Assembly (NCBI GenBank): GCA_002104905.1
Contig: MCFE01000092.1
Location: 1 to 64,000 of the forward strand
DNA: 64,000 nucleotides
Source: Basidiobolus meristosporus CBS 931.73
Lineage: Eukaryota > Basidiobolomycota > Basidiobolomycetes > Basidiobolales > Basidiobolaceae
Direction: 5' to 3'
The translations under genes were made by a program, and so were the position numbers. Shown in pieces: positions 20,650 through 31,367 of this stretch; the first letter of the stretch is position 1, and each line of letters opens with the position of its first letter. The notes under the pieces are model-generated. The model ran no database searches, was not told the origin of the DNA, and saw only the letters and a list, made by a program, of their open reading frames with translations.

Positions 20650-21367
20650 CTATCCAAACGTACGAGCTATGTGGAGAAAAAAAGAGCGATACGAAAAGAT
20701 AAGGGGTAACCGAAGCGCTGTATACCAAGCGACTGAACAGACTGCTTGAACGTCGAAATCGATATCCAGGCCGCATGTCGAGAACCAATATTAAATAGGG
20801 AAGTGGAAAAAATTTTATACAGAATAAGATGGGTTGAGGTCTAAATGGATCGATGGATCAAGGTGATGAAATTCTGGGCATTCTGACTAGTGGGTAGCTT
20901 TCTAATTATCTATAATGATTCACGATCGCTGTTTGTTACCATTGTTACTCTATGTGTTTAGTCAGACAGAATGAGCTGGCTTGGTTACTTCGAAGGTGTA
21001 TATAGTGGTCAATTCAACACCTGAGTCACCAATCCGAATTGGCCAATGTTTTAGGTTGTGGTCTCTTGGGCATGTGCCATGTGGTGGTAGTAAGTTGGCC
21101 ACCTCTGGTCTACCGGTAATTCAGCTAAGGCTAAGGTAAGGTTTCTAAATCGAGAGGCCCTGGAGATCGAATGACACCCTGGAGATTTACCAAATCAAGC
21201 CACCAACCTGCCCAGAACCTAATTACGCCCGACCAATGTGTTAAATTTGACTAAATGCCTTCCAAATCCCGACTGAATGCCATCATTCCCCCATCATTCC
21301 CCATCATTTCTATCCTTCCCTCAATGCTAAACCTTGTTTCACTCGCTTCTTTGCCACCTGACATAAA
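20650..21367. other. Upstream region of the carrier gene
   Basis: I see no gene. It presumably holds the carrier promoter, though no clear TATA box is evident. Confidence 0.35.
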
Positions 21368-22284
21368 TTGCTAACCTCGTGCACAAGTATTCTTAGCGCT
21401 GGAATGCACACCGATGTCACTTCCCTCCTATCTCACACTGGCGTTAGGAGATTCATCCTCTTGGTAACAGATTGCGTAAGAATTCAATCAGTCGTTCCCT
21501 GGCCATCGGACGGACGTACTGCGGCTTGGTCGATCACCATTCAACGTCAAGCCGAGCAACACAACGCGGGATTTCAGTGGAAGTGCCACCGGTTTTCCTC
21601 GATGCGGTTAGTCTTGGAGGCCTCCGAATCTACCGGCCATCGTTCGCTGCGTAATACAATCGCTCAGGGCTGTCCTTGGGTGGTTTCTTACCATCCATCT
21701 TGCTTCCCAATGGACCGGTGTTACACTGAACCTCTTTTCAATCCCCATGTGTCATGAGAAACCTGACGATTTGGATGAGTCACCATGGGCATATCACTTC
21801 AACCCGCTTATCCAGATAACGCTAAATCCCGTGATGCACGGTGGAGATTACCTCCCGAAATTCCAAATCGCCGTAATCTGGCGATTCTCGATGCACCACT
21901 CTTCGTTGCAGACTAACATCTCCAGGGCCAACCATGGGTCGCCTTTGTGGTGATTGATCAGTTTAGCACCCAATTGTTCACCGATCCCGGTTTCCCACTT
22001 GCCCAACTTCTCCACGAGTCCCCAATTCATCATCCAGCGTCTAGTGAGTGGGCGTCCTGGATAGAAGGCGAATTCAGGATACTGGTCCACTCTCATGGAC
22101 CAAGCTTGGCATTCTGGGAACATACTCGAGACGATTGTATGCATTGTTCCAAAGGTCCATCTCAATGTATAGCCAAGAATTTCATGCCTGGGAGAAGGTT
22201 ATTGCGGAAACACCGGAAGTTGCCAGAGAGTTCAAGCACATCCCGAAGCCTCCAGCTCTTACAAGATACTTCCTAAGGCCTTAG
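21368..22284 (+). pseudogene. Possible broken gene of unknown kind
   Basis: This CpG-containing stretch has overlapping short open frames on the plus strand: 21368-21757, 21947-22276 and 22048-22284. The last ends in a plausible C-terminus (KPPALTRYFLRP). No family is recognised. The frames would have to be linked by introns or frameshifts, and I cannot choose. It could be a decayed host gene next to the transposon block. The evidence is composition and frame length only. Confidence 0.25.
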
Positions 22285-22489
22285 ACTTGTACTTTTTCTA
22301 TCCACTCCAAAGTAATTGCCTCGAGTTAGCCACTTGGATCCTATTCTGTGACCTTGATTCTTCCTGACCAAATCCGACATATTTAGCCCAAATCAGCTGA
22401 AACAGTTACGCATGAATTTGCTCTGCCAACCAGGCAGTTATCCTCGGCCTTATAGTAAAATAATCCCCTTATTGGTATTTGATTTAGTT

Positions 22490-23412
22490 CTATTCCAGCA
22501 CCACAGTAGCCCAAATTATCCTGTCCTGAGTAGTTGAAATTGTGCTTGAAACAGATATCAGAAGATCCATTGCAGTGTTCAAAAATGCATCCAACAGCTG
22601 CATCCGACCAGACAACTCCCTATGAAAAATCCGAAAGTTGGAATTCATTGGGTTTTTAACTGGTATTCAGCTGGTGTTTCTACTTCAAATTTTCAGTTGC
22701 AATTTTTGATGGAAGTGATGAGCGGCTGATTACCTAATTTGGTACGAATGCTTGCTGACCTAGTCTCCCCTTGGAAAGGATGCCTGCTTGTCTGCTGTGT
22801 TGCTGGTACCTGAGATGCTAAGAGTTGTCACTTTTGTGAAAGTTGGAATTCAACTGATATTGTGACAGTGGTATTGGCCTTTTCTTAGTATTTTTTTTCT
22901 TTGAGAAAAAGATCTCATGAGGCTGGTCTACTGATGGATACAAGCTATCATTTATATGTCAATCCTTGTATATATCAATCTGCCAACCATTGATTGATAC
23001 AGGAAGTTTGGTAATTCATATGGTATTAAGCTCTATTGATTGTGTTAATTTTCACCAGGTCCACACCTAGAGATAATGCAGCTGGATCTACTCTAACTGG
23101 AATTTAGCAGGTACCTTGGTCACCAGTATTCTTATAGAAGCTCAGAGATTCCAGACCAGAGCCTATCTTTCAATTTCAGGCTCTTCTTGATAGCTTAAGT
23201 ACATATGGAGATTTCTTGGGCTCACATACTAATGGGAAATTATCTCTGCCAGCAAATCCATTCCACATTCTCATCCAGCTTGCCATTCAGAAATGATGTC
23301 CTACATAGAGTGTTCTTAGGAAGGTCCAATGTGCATGTATGCAAAATTCAGGACTGTTTGGACAACTTTGAGACATTTCATATCTTGAGTGCCTGATGCC
23401 ATGGTGGAAGTA
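22490..23412 (-). pseudogene. Degenerate Copia-A fragments (RNase H, RT, LTR), minus orientation
   Basis: Bases 22490-22630 match the RNase H region, 23130-23310 the reverse transcriptase region, and 23312-23412 the LTR of Copia-A. All are minus-sense and riddled with stops. A further gag fragment in this orientation lies at about 23560-23720. Confidence 0.65.
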
Positions 23413-23413
23413 T

Positions 23414-25977
23414 TCTACATGTTATTTTGTCAAGACCATTCAAAAGTATAAATACTACTTTTACACTCAAAAAAGCATCAAGTGAAGACCACATAGTCTG
23501 TTTGATCTCCTAATCACTTACAATAATTTTAAAACTCTTTAAACATTCAGGAGGGTCACTATTACAGCTTCCTGATTAGTTTGTATGCTGACTGAATCCA
23601 TCTCACAAATCATCAGGGTAATCAGATAATTAGTTTTTCAGCTCTTCTGTAGGCAGCATCTTTCTAGTTAAGAGTTTCTGTGCATGATACATTTTCTTTG
23701 TGGCTGAGCATGAATGTTATTGTAAAACTTGTAAACCCACCTATATATCCAGCTCACTTGATCACTTAGATCATCATTGACAAATCTTAAAGAATGCCAA
23801 TCAAACAACAGATTATGGGCCCTGAGCTGTCATGCTTTGGATTTTATACAGCTACTTTTGCCTCTATATTCCCATCTGCTAAAATCAAGTGGATCTACAT
23901 CTAAGTCTGAAGGATGAAGTTAAAGATGCTGCTGCAGGAAAGAAGCCCAAAGGGTATTGTTATAGGAGAAGAATACCCTCCTAAAGGTGTAGGAGACAAC
24001 ACCTTAGAGCACTAGCAAAACAACTGAGCACCTTCAGCTGCCTTTGCCTATATGTAAAAGACAGATTACAAATTCAATGCACATGGGCCACAATGTAAAG
24101 AATGCCTGGAAGGAATCAGAAGTCACCTGTGTTCAGCTGCCAGGAAAATACATTATGTGCAGCAACTCCTTACCACATAGATGCTGCTGGTATAATAAAT
24201 GAAAAATTAACTACCAAATTACCCAGTTGGTGTGTGAGATGGAGTCAGTCAGCATACAAACTAATGATGAAAGTAAAGTAGTTACCCTCCCAAATAGCCT
24301 GACAGACAAGCTTTGGGGCCTTGTGTCAGCCTCAAGGTCCAGAATTGAAATTTGATATGAAACTTTATAGATGGATGGCTCCTTAGTGAGGAGTTAAGAT
24401 AATCAAACACCAATCACAAGGAAGAAGAAAATGATTTAGTAAGCAATGAAAACTACCAAAAGTGGTACTGAAGACCTTCTGTAGTCCACATCAACCTATC
24501 TCACAGCACTGCCAAAGGGAAGAACACATATCTGACTGGTGCTTCAAGAAATGAGGTAAATGGCAGAAAAAGCCTGCATATTGAAACACTGCAACCATTT
24601 AAAATCCTCCCAAAATACTTCATCAGATCATGACAACAATCTAATCTCTAGTGCACCAGCAGTCAGTATTGATTCAAGCAAATCAATGGAAATCTATCAC
24701 TTCAAGGGAATCTGCAATCTTGATTTGACATGAATCACTGCTTAGCAGCATCTCAGAAGTGATAACATTAGTATCACAAAGCAAAAGATCTAACCAGATT
24801 CAAAATAACCCAGATGATTATAGAAATGAGGGTACAAACTTGCCTTTGCCTATTCAGTCCATATGGATGAGCACCTGTTGGTGAGCAAGTCTGTAAATAA
24901 TCCTCTGATAAGGTCTTAGAGAACTGTAATAAGTGCAGAACATGAGGCACTGATGGAAAATCAAACTTTGGACTTAGACAAATCACCAATCCACCAATAA
25001 CCAAGTGGATGCAGATGAGTTTTCAAGATAAAGTACAAGGCTGATAGTATAGCTGTAAGATACAAAGAAAGAGTTGTAACAATAGGATACTGCCAAACAA
25101 AGTACCAAACTACACTGAAACCTTTGCTCTGGTAGCCAGGTTTAAGTTTCTGTCAGGTTGATACTGGCTATTGCAGCCAAGTATAAGTTTTGGTTCACCA
25201 AATGAATGCAAAAGCTGCATTCTTGAATGGCCAGCTTGATGTGGCAATGTAGCCTGGTGCATTTGTGGATCAGATAACACCACCTGGTCTGAAAGCTCAA
25301 AAGTCTCCTTATGGTTTCAAGCAATTACCAGAGAATGGATATGTAAGACCATCTGCTATTTCAAGTCCCCAAGTTTCCAAAGCAGTACTTCAGACTATAG
25401 TATCTATACCAGGCCAGATAGAGCAAGTAATATTCTGTAAGCTCTATGTGTGGATGATCTTATTATAGCCACCAATAAGCAGATATATGAGAAGAAACCA
25501 AGTTGCTCCAATTGGTGGAGCTCAAATATCCAATCTAGGAGAACTAAGTTTCTACTTAAGAATAAAGATCTGCATAGACAGAGGTACCTGGATTATCACC
25601 CTAAGCCAGTCCAGGTATACTGATAATATACTCAAGAAGTACCAAATGGAGTACTGTAATCTTGTTGCTACCCCAACTGTGACAAACCTTAGCTTGGTCA
25701 AGATTGAACCAAATCAAGAGTACTTGGTAACATCTGAAAGCCCAGAATTCCTTTACCAAATTATAATAGACAGTCTGATATAAATATGCTGGAAACATGT
25801 CCAGATTCCTGATATTCAGTGGTAGTTGTCAGCCATCATAATAAGAGCTATGAATCTTGTTATATTCAGGCAGTTAAGTGGATTTTGGATACTGAAAGGA
25901 ACTGCTGTTATATGCTAAAAATATTCCTATAAGGACTCAGAGAAGGATCTTCTAGGAAGCTCTGATGCTGACTGGGG
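23414..25977 (+). pseudogene. Degenerate Copia-A-like element, plus orientation (left part)
   Basis: An LTR remnant (23414-23530, with the TATAAATACT core) is followed by gag (about 23890-24680), then a jump straight to the linker before RT (RSNRTRN-like, about 24780). Protease and integrase are therefore deleted. RT (25000-25480), the segment ATP.TNL and the start of RNase H follow (SDADWG at 25962-25977). The RNase H is interrupted at 25977 by a solo Gypsy LTR and resumes at 31373, followed by the other LTR remnant (about 31440-31620). CpG is almost absent and stops abound, so this is the oldest layer of the stack. Confidence 0.75.
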
Positions 25978-26249
25978 TGTTGTGCATCAACATTTAAACT
26001 TAGCCAATTTCACTCTGTTAGAAAATCTAGCACCCTAACTGATTCTCCCTAACGCAAACATAACTAATCCCTGTTATGGTTTATTTTATCACTTCCCAGA
26101 ATCTATTTTTAGCTGTCACACCTTATCAATTTTCATGTGGTCATTACATCCTCAACCAATCTGTTAAGCCTTTCCAAGTGATTAGTCATCTGAGATTTAT
26201 CCAAGCACTTAGCAGTTGCCAAGACATCAGCTGATCAATGATACAAATT

Positions 26250-26599
26250 TGTTGTAAGAGTCTTGGAGATATTGGAAGTGATTTGGAGAACAAGTAGATT
26301 ATGTGGTTTTCACTTAATGATTTATTGAATGTAAAAGTAGTATTTATACTTTTACATGGTCTTGGCATTACAAACACGTAGAATAGGTTAAGGAAGGTCC
26401 CAAGAACATGTGTGCAAAGTTTGGGGCTGTTTGGACAACTTTGAGAATTTTCATGTTCTGGGTACCTGGTATTTTGGTGAAAATATTCTAAGTAAATCCC
26501 GACAAGGAATTTGGTCAGTATTCTCTAGGATTTGAAGGTGATGATCTAAGTGACTAAGTTAGGTGAATATTTAGGTGGAAAATACGAATTTTTACAACA
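26250..26599 (-). repeat. Copia-A 3' LTR (350 bp)
   Basis: Identical to 30587-30936. Ends are TGTTGT and ACAACA. Confidence 0.96.
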
Positions 26600-26608
26600 C
26601 TCCCACTC
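26600..26608 (-). other. Copia-A polypurine tract
   Basis: GAGTGGGAG on the minus strand directly abuts the 3' LTR, the expected plus-strand primer. Confidence 0.75.
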
Positions 26609-26610
26609 AG

Positions 26611-29600
26611 CTAAATGTTCATACTGACTAGTCCTAATTTTGACCTAAGATATTCAAACTTGTCTCTAGCTAATGGTTTGGTAAATATGTCTGCAATCAT
26701 TTCATCTGTAGGACAGTAAACTAAGCTAACTAAGTTATTCTCTATAGCTTCACGTATGAAATGATGTCTAATATCTATGTGCTTGGTTCTAGCATGAAAA
26801 GTTGGATTTCTACCTAATTGTATACATCCTTGATTATCTTGAAATAAAGTAATAGGCGTTTTTTGACATAGGCCTAAATCTGTAAAGAGCTTTCTTAACC
26901 ACATTGCTTCTTTTGTAGCTTCACAGGCTGCCATATACTCTGCCTCTGTAGTAGAAAGTGCTACGGTTGGTTGCTTTCTTGAGTTCCATGAAATGGCTCC
27001 TTTACAGTAAAGAAAGGTATATCCTGTGGTGGATCTTCTGTCTTCTAAATTTCGTCCCCAATCAGCATCAGAGTATCCCACAAGATCCTGTTCTGAATCC
27101 TTATAAGTGTATCTTAAGCAGATATCAGCAGTTCCTTTTAGGTATCTAAAAATCCGCTTAACTGCTGCAATATGATCAGATCCATAATTCTGATTATGTT
27201 GGCTGACAACTCCCACTGAATATGAGATATCTGGACGTGTTCCAAGCATGATATACATCAGACTGCCGACCATAGATTGATAAGGAAAGTCAGGGCTTTC
27301 AGATGGCACCAAGCTCTCTTGATTTGGTTGAGTTTTGACCAAGTTAAGGTTTGTCTCCATTGGGGTAGCTGCCGGTTTGCAGTCTTCCATTTTGTACTTC
27401 TTTAGTATATCTTGAATATACTTGGATTGGCTTAGGGTAATAGTCTGGGTACTTCTGTCTATGGAGAACTTAATCCCTAAGTAGTAACTAAGTTCTCCTA
27501 GATCGGACATCTTGAACTCCTTAGATAGGCTGGATTTAGTCTCTTCCAATGTTTCTAGGTTATTGGCGGCTATAATAAGATCATCCACATATAGAGCTAA
27601 TAGAACTGGATTTGCTCTATCTGGCTTATAGTATATACTATAGTCAGCATTACTCCTTTTGAAACTCAAAGATTCCAAATAAGAATCTATCTTGCAATTC
27701 CAGGCTCTTGGTGATTGTTTGAGACCATATAGTGACTTTTTAAGCTTGCAGACCAAATGGGGGTTATCTTGGTCAACAAACCCATCAGGCTGGTCCATAT
27801 ACACGTCCTCATCAAGTTCTCCATTCAAAAATGCAGTTTTTACATCCATTTGATGAATAAAAAACTTATATTTGGCTGCAATAGCCAATATTAATCTGAT
27901 GGAATTAAACTTGGCTACCGGTGCAAAGGTCTCAGTATAGTCAAGTCCTTTTGTTTGAGAGTATCCTTTGGCTACAAGTCTTGCTTTGTATCTTTCAATT
28001 GTACCATCAGCCTTGTATTTTGTCTTGAAGACCCATCTGCATCCAATTGATTTTCGGTTGATTGGTAATTTGACTAAGTCCCAAGTTTGATTTTCCATCA
28101 GTGCCTGATATTCCTCAGTCATTGCAGATCTCCAAAACTTCGTCTGAGGACTATTTAGGGCCTCTTTTACAGTCTGGGGTTCATCAACATGGACTGAATA
28201 GGCATAGGCTAAGTTTGTACCCTCATTGATATAGTAATTTGGGCTATTTCTTGTCCGATTGGATCTCCGGGCATTTGATACTGGAATGATCACTTCTGGG
28301 ATATTCCTGGGCACTGATTCTGGCTGAACCACGGTTGTAGAGTCCTCTGGAGTGAAAAAATTTTCATTGTTTTGCTCTGATTCAATCCTGACAATTGGTG
28401 GACTTGAGATCAAATTTTCGTCATCATCTGATGTCATTTTTTGTGAAAATTTTGAATTTTCATCAAACAACACATCCCTGGACTTGATCAGCTTCTTTGC
28501 TTCGGTATTGTAGAGTCTGTATGCCTTACTCTCATTGCAGTAGCCCAAAAATATGCATTTTACACTTTTTGGCTCAAATTTTGACTGATTTCCGGCCAGT
28601 TTTTTGGCATATGCTGTACACCCAAATATTCTTAGATGTTCTGCACTTGGTCTGTATCCATACCATGCTTCAAATGGAGTAGAATCACGAAGTATTCTGT
28701 TATAACTCCTATTTTTAAGATATACAGCAGTGGCAACTGATTCTGCCCAAAAATCATAGGATAATTTTTGATCATGGATCATAGATCTTGCCATATCAAT
28801 TATTGATCTGTTAGCTCGTTCTGCTACTCCATTTTGCTGTGGGGAGTATGGTACAGTAGTCTCTTGCTTTATCCCATGAATTTTGCAGAAGTGGATGAAG
28901 AGTTTTGAGGTATATTCTCCACCATTGTCAGAGCGTATTTTCTTGATTTTTTCACCAGTTTCTCTCTCCACCATGGCTTTGAACTCCCTGAGCTTAGACA
29001 GAGCTTCTTCCTTTCTCTCCATGAAGTAGACCCATGTGTATCTTGTATAATCATCAATAAAAGTGATTAAATACTTCATCCCGCCTAAGGATAAATTTTG
29101 CATAGGTCCACACAGATCTGAGTGAATTAGATCTAATTTTTTCTTAGTTTTGATTAACCCAGAGCTCTTGAACGGTTGTCTGGCTTGTTTCCCATATATG
29201 CAGGCTTCACAGTGCTCCAAAATAGCTGGGGGATCAATTTTCACTCCAGAAATTAGCTGATCTTTGATCATTTTACGCAAATAATCAAAATTGATGTGTC
29301 CAAATCTCCTGTGCCAAAGCATTGGTGTTTCTTCATTTAAGTTACTTATATTGGCTTCCAGATATGATGGAATATAAGTCAACTTGTATAGGTTCTGATC
29401 TCTGATGCCCGAAGCAATATGGGCACCATTTTGATCAGTGATCCTGCATCCAGAATTGTCAAAACTGAAACTGAGTCCTTCTGCTGTGGCCTTGCTTACA
29501 GAGAGTAGGTTCTTGGCTATTTCTGGTACATAGAGTACTTCTTTAAAGGTCAGTGTATGGCTTCCTTCACTGCTTCTAAGGTTTACTTGGATAGTTCCTT

Positions 29601-30582
29601 CTCCCACTGCATCAAGTGTTCTATCGTCACCCATGAAAACCTTCTTAATTGGAATTTCTTGATATTGGGTAAAAAGTTCTTTTTGGTGTGTAAAGTGTTG
29701 AGAAGCTCCAGAGTCAATATACCACGTCTGAGAATCCTTGTTTGTGGTCATATTTAGTGCAGATATGAATAGTCTATCTTCAGTTGTTACAGCATTTCCA
29801 TATTCAGGCTTCTTTTGCTGATAATCTCTCTTTTTGAAACATCGGTCTGATGTGTGTCCTTTCCTTTTGCAGTAGTTGCAAAATAGGTTGCTGTTGCCTT
29901 TGTAGGGTCTTGGGTACCTCCTTTGTTGGTTATCATTGCTTATTAAAGCATTTTCTTCTTCCTTCTTATTGGCGCTTGATTTTCTTAATTCTTCATCCAG
30001 GAGCCTTCCATATACGTAATTTAAGGTCAAATCTTCAGTTCTGGACTCTAGGGCTGATACAAGGCCCTGAAACTCGTCTGTCAGGCTATTCAGGATGGTA
30101 ACTATCACATCCTCATCAGTAGTTGGTACGCCCACAGATTCCATCTCATCTACCAGCAGGGTAATTCTGTTAATTAGATTTTTCATTTCTTCTCCTGGCA
30201 GCATCTTTGTAGTAAAGAATTTTCTTCTCAGATACATTTTCTTGGCAGCTGAACATGACTGGTAGGTGTCTTCTAATGCTTTCCAGGCATTCTTTGCCGT
30301 TTTTGCTCTTGAGCATTGAATTAGCAATTTGTCCTTGACATTAAGGCAAATGCAGTTAAAGGCACTTTGTTCTTTCTTCTGGTACTTCAAGGCTTCCTCT
30401 CCCACGTTTTTAGGAGGGCATTCTTCTCCCATGACAATATCCCAAAGGCCTCTTTCTTGTAGCAGCATCTTCATCTTCACCTTCCACACTTGGTAGTTAG
30501 ATCCATCCAACTTTTCAGCAGAGGGAAAAATTCCAGTAATAGCAGTAGTAGACATTGCAGAGAGTGACAGCTCGGGGCTCAT
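26611..30582 (-). CDS. Copia-A Gag-Pol polyprotein
   Basis: 1,323 residues from the ATG ending at 30582. The open frame continues upstream into the LTR to 30714, but those ATGs lie upstream of the LTR TATA box. Order: Gag (LDGSNYQVWKVKM, then CCHC knuckle FCNYCKRKGHTSDRC), protease (WYIDSGASQHF), integrase zinc-binding region (HRRFGH and CEACIYGKQ), integrase core (HSDLCGPM, RSDNGGEY, Glu of NGVAERAN), reverse transcriptase (CRWVFK, AFLNGELDEDVYM, catalytic YVDDLI) and RNase H (SDADWG, TTEAEY, ending before the polypurine tract). All catalytic residues are present. As in other Ty1/Copia elements the single frame makes virus-like-particle proteins, protease and enzymes for reverse transcription and integration. 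Integrase precedes RT, the Copia order. Confidence 0.96.
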   Translation of the reverse strand: MSPELSLSAMSTTAITGIFPSAEKLDGSNYQVWKVKMKMLLQERGLWDIVMGEECPPKNVGEEALKYQKKEQSAFNCICLNVKDKLLIQCSRAKTAKNAWKALEDTYQSCSAAKKMYLRRKFFTTKMLPGEEMKNLINRITLLVDEMESVGVPTTDEDVIVTILNSLTDEFQGLVSALESRTEDLTLNYVYGRLLDEELRKSSANKKEEENALISNDNQQRRYPRPYKGNSNLFCNYCKRKGHTSDRCFKKRDYQQKKPEYGNAVTTEDRLFISALNMTTNKDSQTWYIDSGASQHFTHQKELFTQYQEIPIKKVFMGDDRTLDAVGEGTIQVNLRSSEGSHTLTFKEVLYVPEIAKNLLSVSKATAEGLSFSFDNSGCRITDQNGAHIASGIRDQNLYKLTYIPSYLEANISNLNEETPMLWHRRFGHINFDYLRKMIKDQLISGVKIDPPAILEHCEACIYGKQARQPFKSSGLIKTKKKLDLIHSDLCGPMQNLSLGGMKYLITFIDDYTRYTWVYFMERKEEALSKLREFKAMVERETGEKIKKIRSDNGGEYTSKLFIHFCKIHGIKQETTVPYSPQQNGVAERANRSIIDMARSMIHDQKLSYDFWAESVATAVYLKNRSYNRILRDSTPFEAWYGYRPSAEHLRIFGCTAYAKKLAGNQSKFEPKSVKCIFLGYCNESKAYRLYNTEAKKLIKSRDVLFDENSKFSQKMTSDDDENLISSPPIVRIESEQNNENFFTPEDSTTVVQPESVPRNIPEVIIPVSNARRSNRTRNSPNYYINEGTNLAYAYSVHVDEPQTVKEALNSPQTKFWRSAMTEEYQALMENQTWDLVKLPINRKSIGCRWVFKTKYKADGTIERYKARLVAKGYSQTKGLDYTETFAPVAKFNSIRLILAIAAKYKFFIHQMDVKTAFLNGELDEDVYMDQPDGFVDQDNPHLVCKLKKSLYGLKQSPRAWNCKIDSYLESLSFKRSNADYSIYYKPDRANPVLLALYVDDLIIAANNLETLEETKSSLSKEFKMSDLGELSYYLGIKFSIDRSTQTITLSQSKYIQDILKKYKMEDCKPAATPMETNLNLVKTQPNQESLVPSESPDFPYQSMVGSLMYIMLGTRPDISYSVGVVSQHNQNYGSDHIAAVKRIFRYLKGTADICLRYTYKDSEQDLVGYSDADWGRNLEDRRSTTGYTFLYCKGAISWNSRKQPTVALSTTEAEYMAACEATKEAMWLRKLFTDLGLCQKTPITLFQDNQGCIQLGRNPTFHARTKHIDIRHHFIREAIENNLVSLVYCPTDEMIADIFTKPLARDKFEYLRSKLGLVSMNI

Positions 30583-30586
30583 AACC
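30575..30586 (-). other. Copia-A primer-binding site, initiator tRNA-Met anticodon-arm type
   Basis: GGTTATGAGCCC follows the 5' LTR directly. Its complement GGGCTCATAACC is the anticodon stem-loop of eukaryotic initiator tRNA-Met (GGG/CCC stem, CAU anticodon), not a tRNA 3' end. The ATG of Gag lies within it. Confidence 0.8.
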
Positions 30587-30936
30587 TGTTGTAAGAGTCT
30601 TGGAGATATTGGAAGTGATTTGGAGAACAAGTAGATTATGTGGTTTTCACTTAATGATTTATTGAATGTAAAAGTAGTATTTATACTTTTACATGGTCTT
30701 GGCATTACAAACACGTAGAATAGGTTAAGGAAGGTCCCAAGAACATGTGTGCAAAGTTTGGGGCTGTTTGGACAACTTTGAGAATTTTCATGTTCTGGGT
30801 ACCTGGTATTTTGGTGAAAATATTCTAAGTAAATCCCGACAAGGAATTTGGTCAGTATTCTCTAGGATTTGAAGGTGATGATCTAAGTGACTAAGTTAGG
30901 TGAATATTTAGGTGGAAAATACGAATTTTTACAACA
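30587..30936 (-). repeat. Copia-A 5' LTR (350 bp)
   Basis: The 5' LTR, with TATAAATA on the minus strand at 30678-30685 inside the perfect inverted repeat GTAAAAGTA...TACTTTTAC (30668-30692). Confidence 0.96.
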
Positions 30937-31367
30937 AAATTTTCATTTATCTTATGCACCTATCAGCACCCCAACAGATTCCAATTAGTCCAGTCTCTTG
31001 GTACTTACTAATTCAACTTGATCAGAAAAGTATAAATAAAGCTTACTGAGCCTTTTGGTTTAATGTGTGTCTCAACAAAATTAAGATTGTGTCTCAGCAA
31101 AACTAAGAATTCAACAATTCCATTCTAGTTTCTGCCCAAGCCTAGCATATCTTGCACACCCAATAACACCAAGCCTAGCCTGCATAGCTAGCCAACTCTG
31201 TTGCCTTTATAGCCCAACTCAGCTTTATACAAGACTAATATTAGACCAGAACCTCACTGCTAATATATCTGTCACTCTAGACAATTCTAAGATTCTGCAC
31301 TTAGTTGTCACCAAGGTTCAGTTAACTCATTCACAAGTTTTATTACACTTTTCTCTTGGATATAACA

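Larger units (their letters stand above)
26250..30936 (-). mobile_element. Intact Copia-A retrotransposon (Ty1/Copia)
   Basis: 4,687 bp with two 350-bp LTRs (26250-26599 and 30587-30936) that I find identical base for base, flanked by the perfect duplication AAATT (26245-26249 and 30937-30941). One uninterrupted Gag-Pol frame fills the interior. The primer site (30575-30586) and the polypurine tract GAGTGGGAG (26600-26608) abut the LTRs. Identical LTRs, a clean duplication and an intact frame mean a recent insertion and a potentially active element. Confidence 0.97.
25978..31367 (+). mobile_element. Solo Gypsy LTR, itself interrupted by Copia-A
   Basis: 25978-26249 plus 30942-31367 together form one LTR of the 699-bp Gypsy family in opposite orientation to the element at 2341-9336. 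It begins TGTTGTGCATCAAC and ends ATATAACA, and is flanked by the perfect 5-bp duplication TGGGG (25973-25977 and 31368-31372). No internal Gypsy sequence is present, so it is the product of LTR-LTR recombination. Confidence 0.88.

Noticed and set aside
30583-30714. Copia-A protein starting inside the LTR
   Set aside because: Those ATGs lie upstream of the LTR TATA box and would not be in the mRNA. The first in-frame ATG after it is at 30582.
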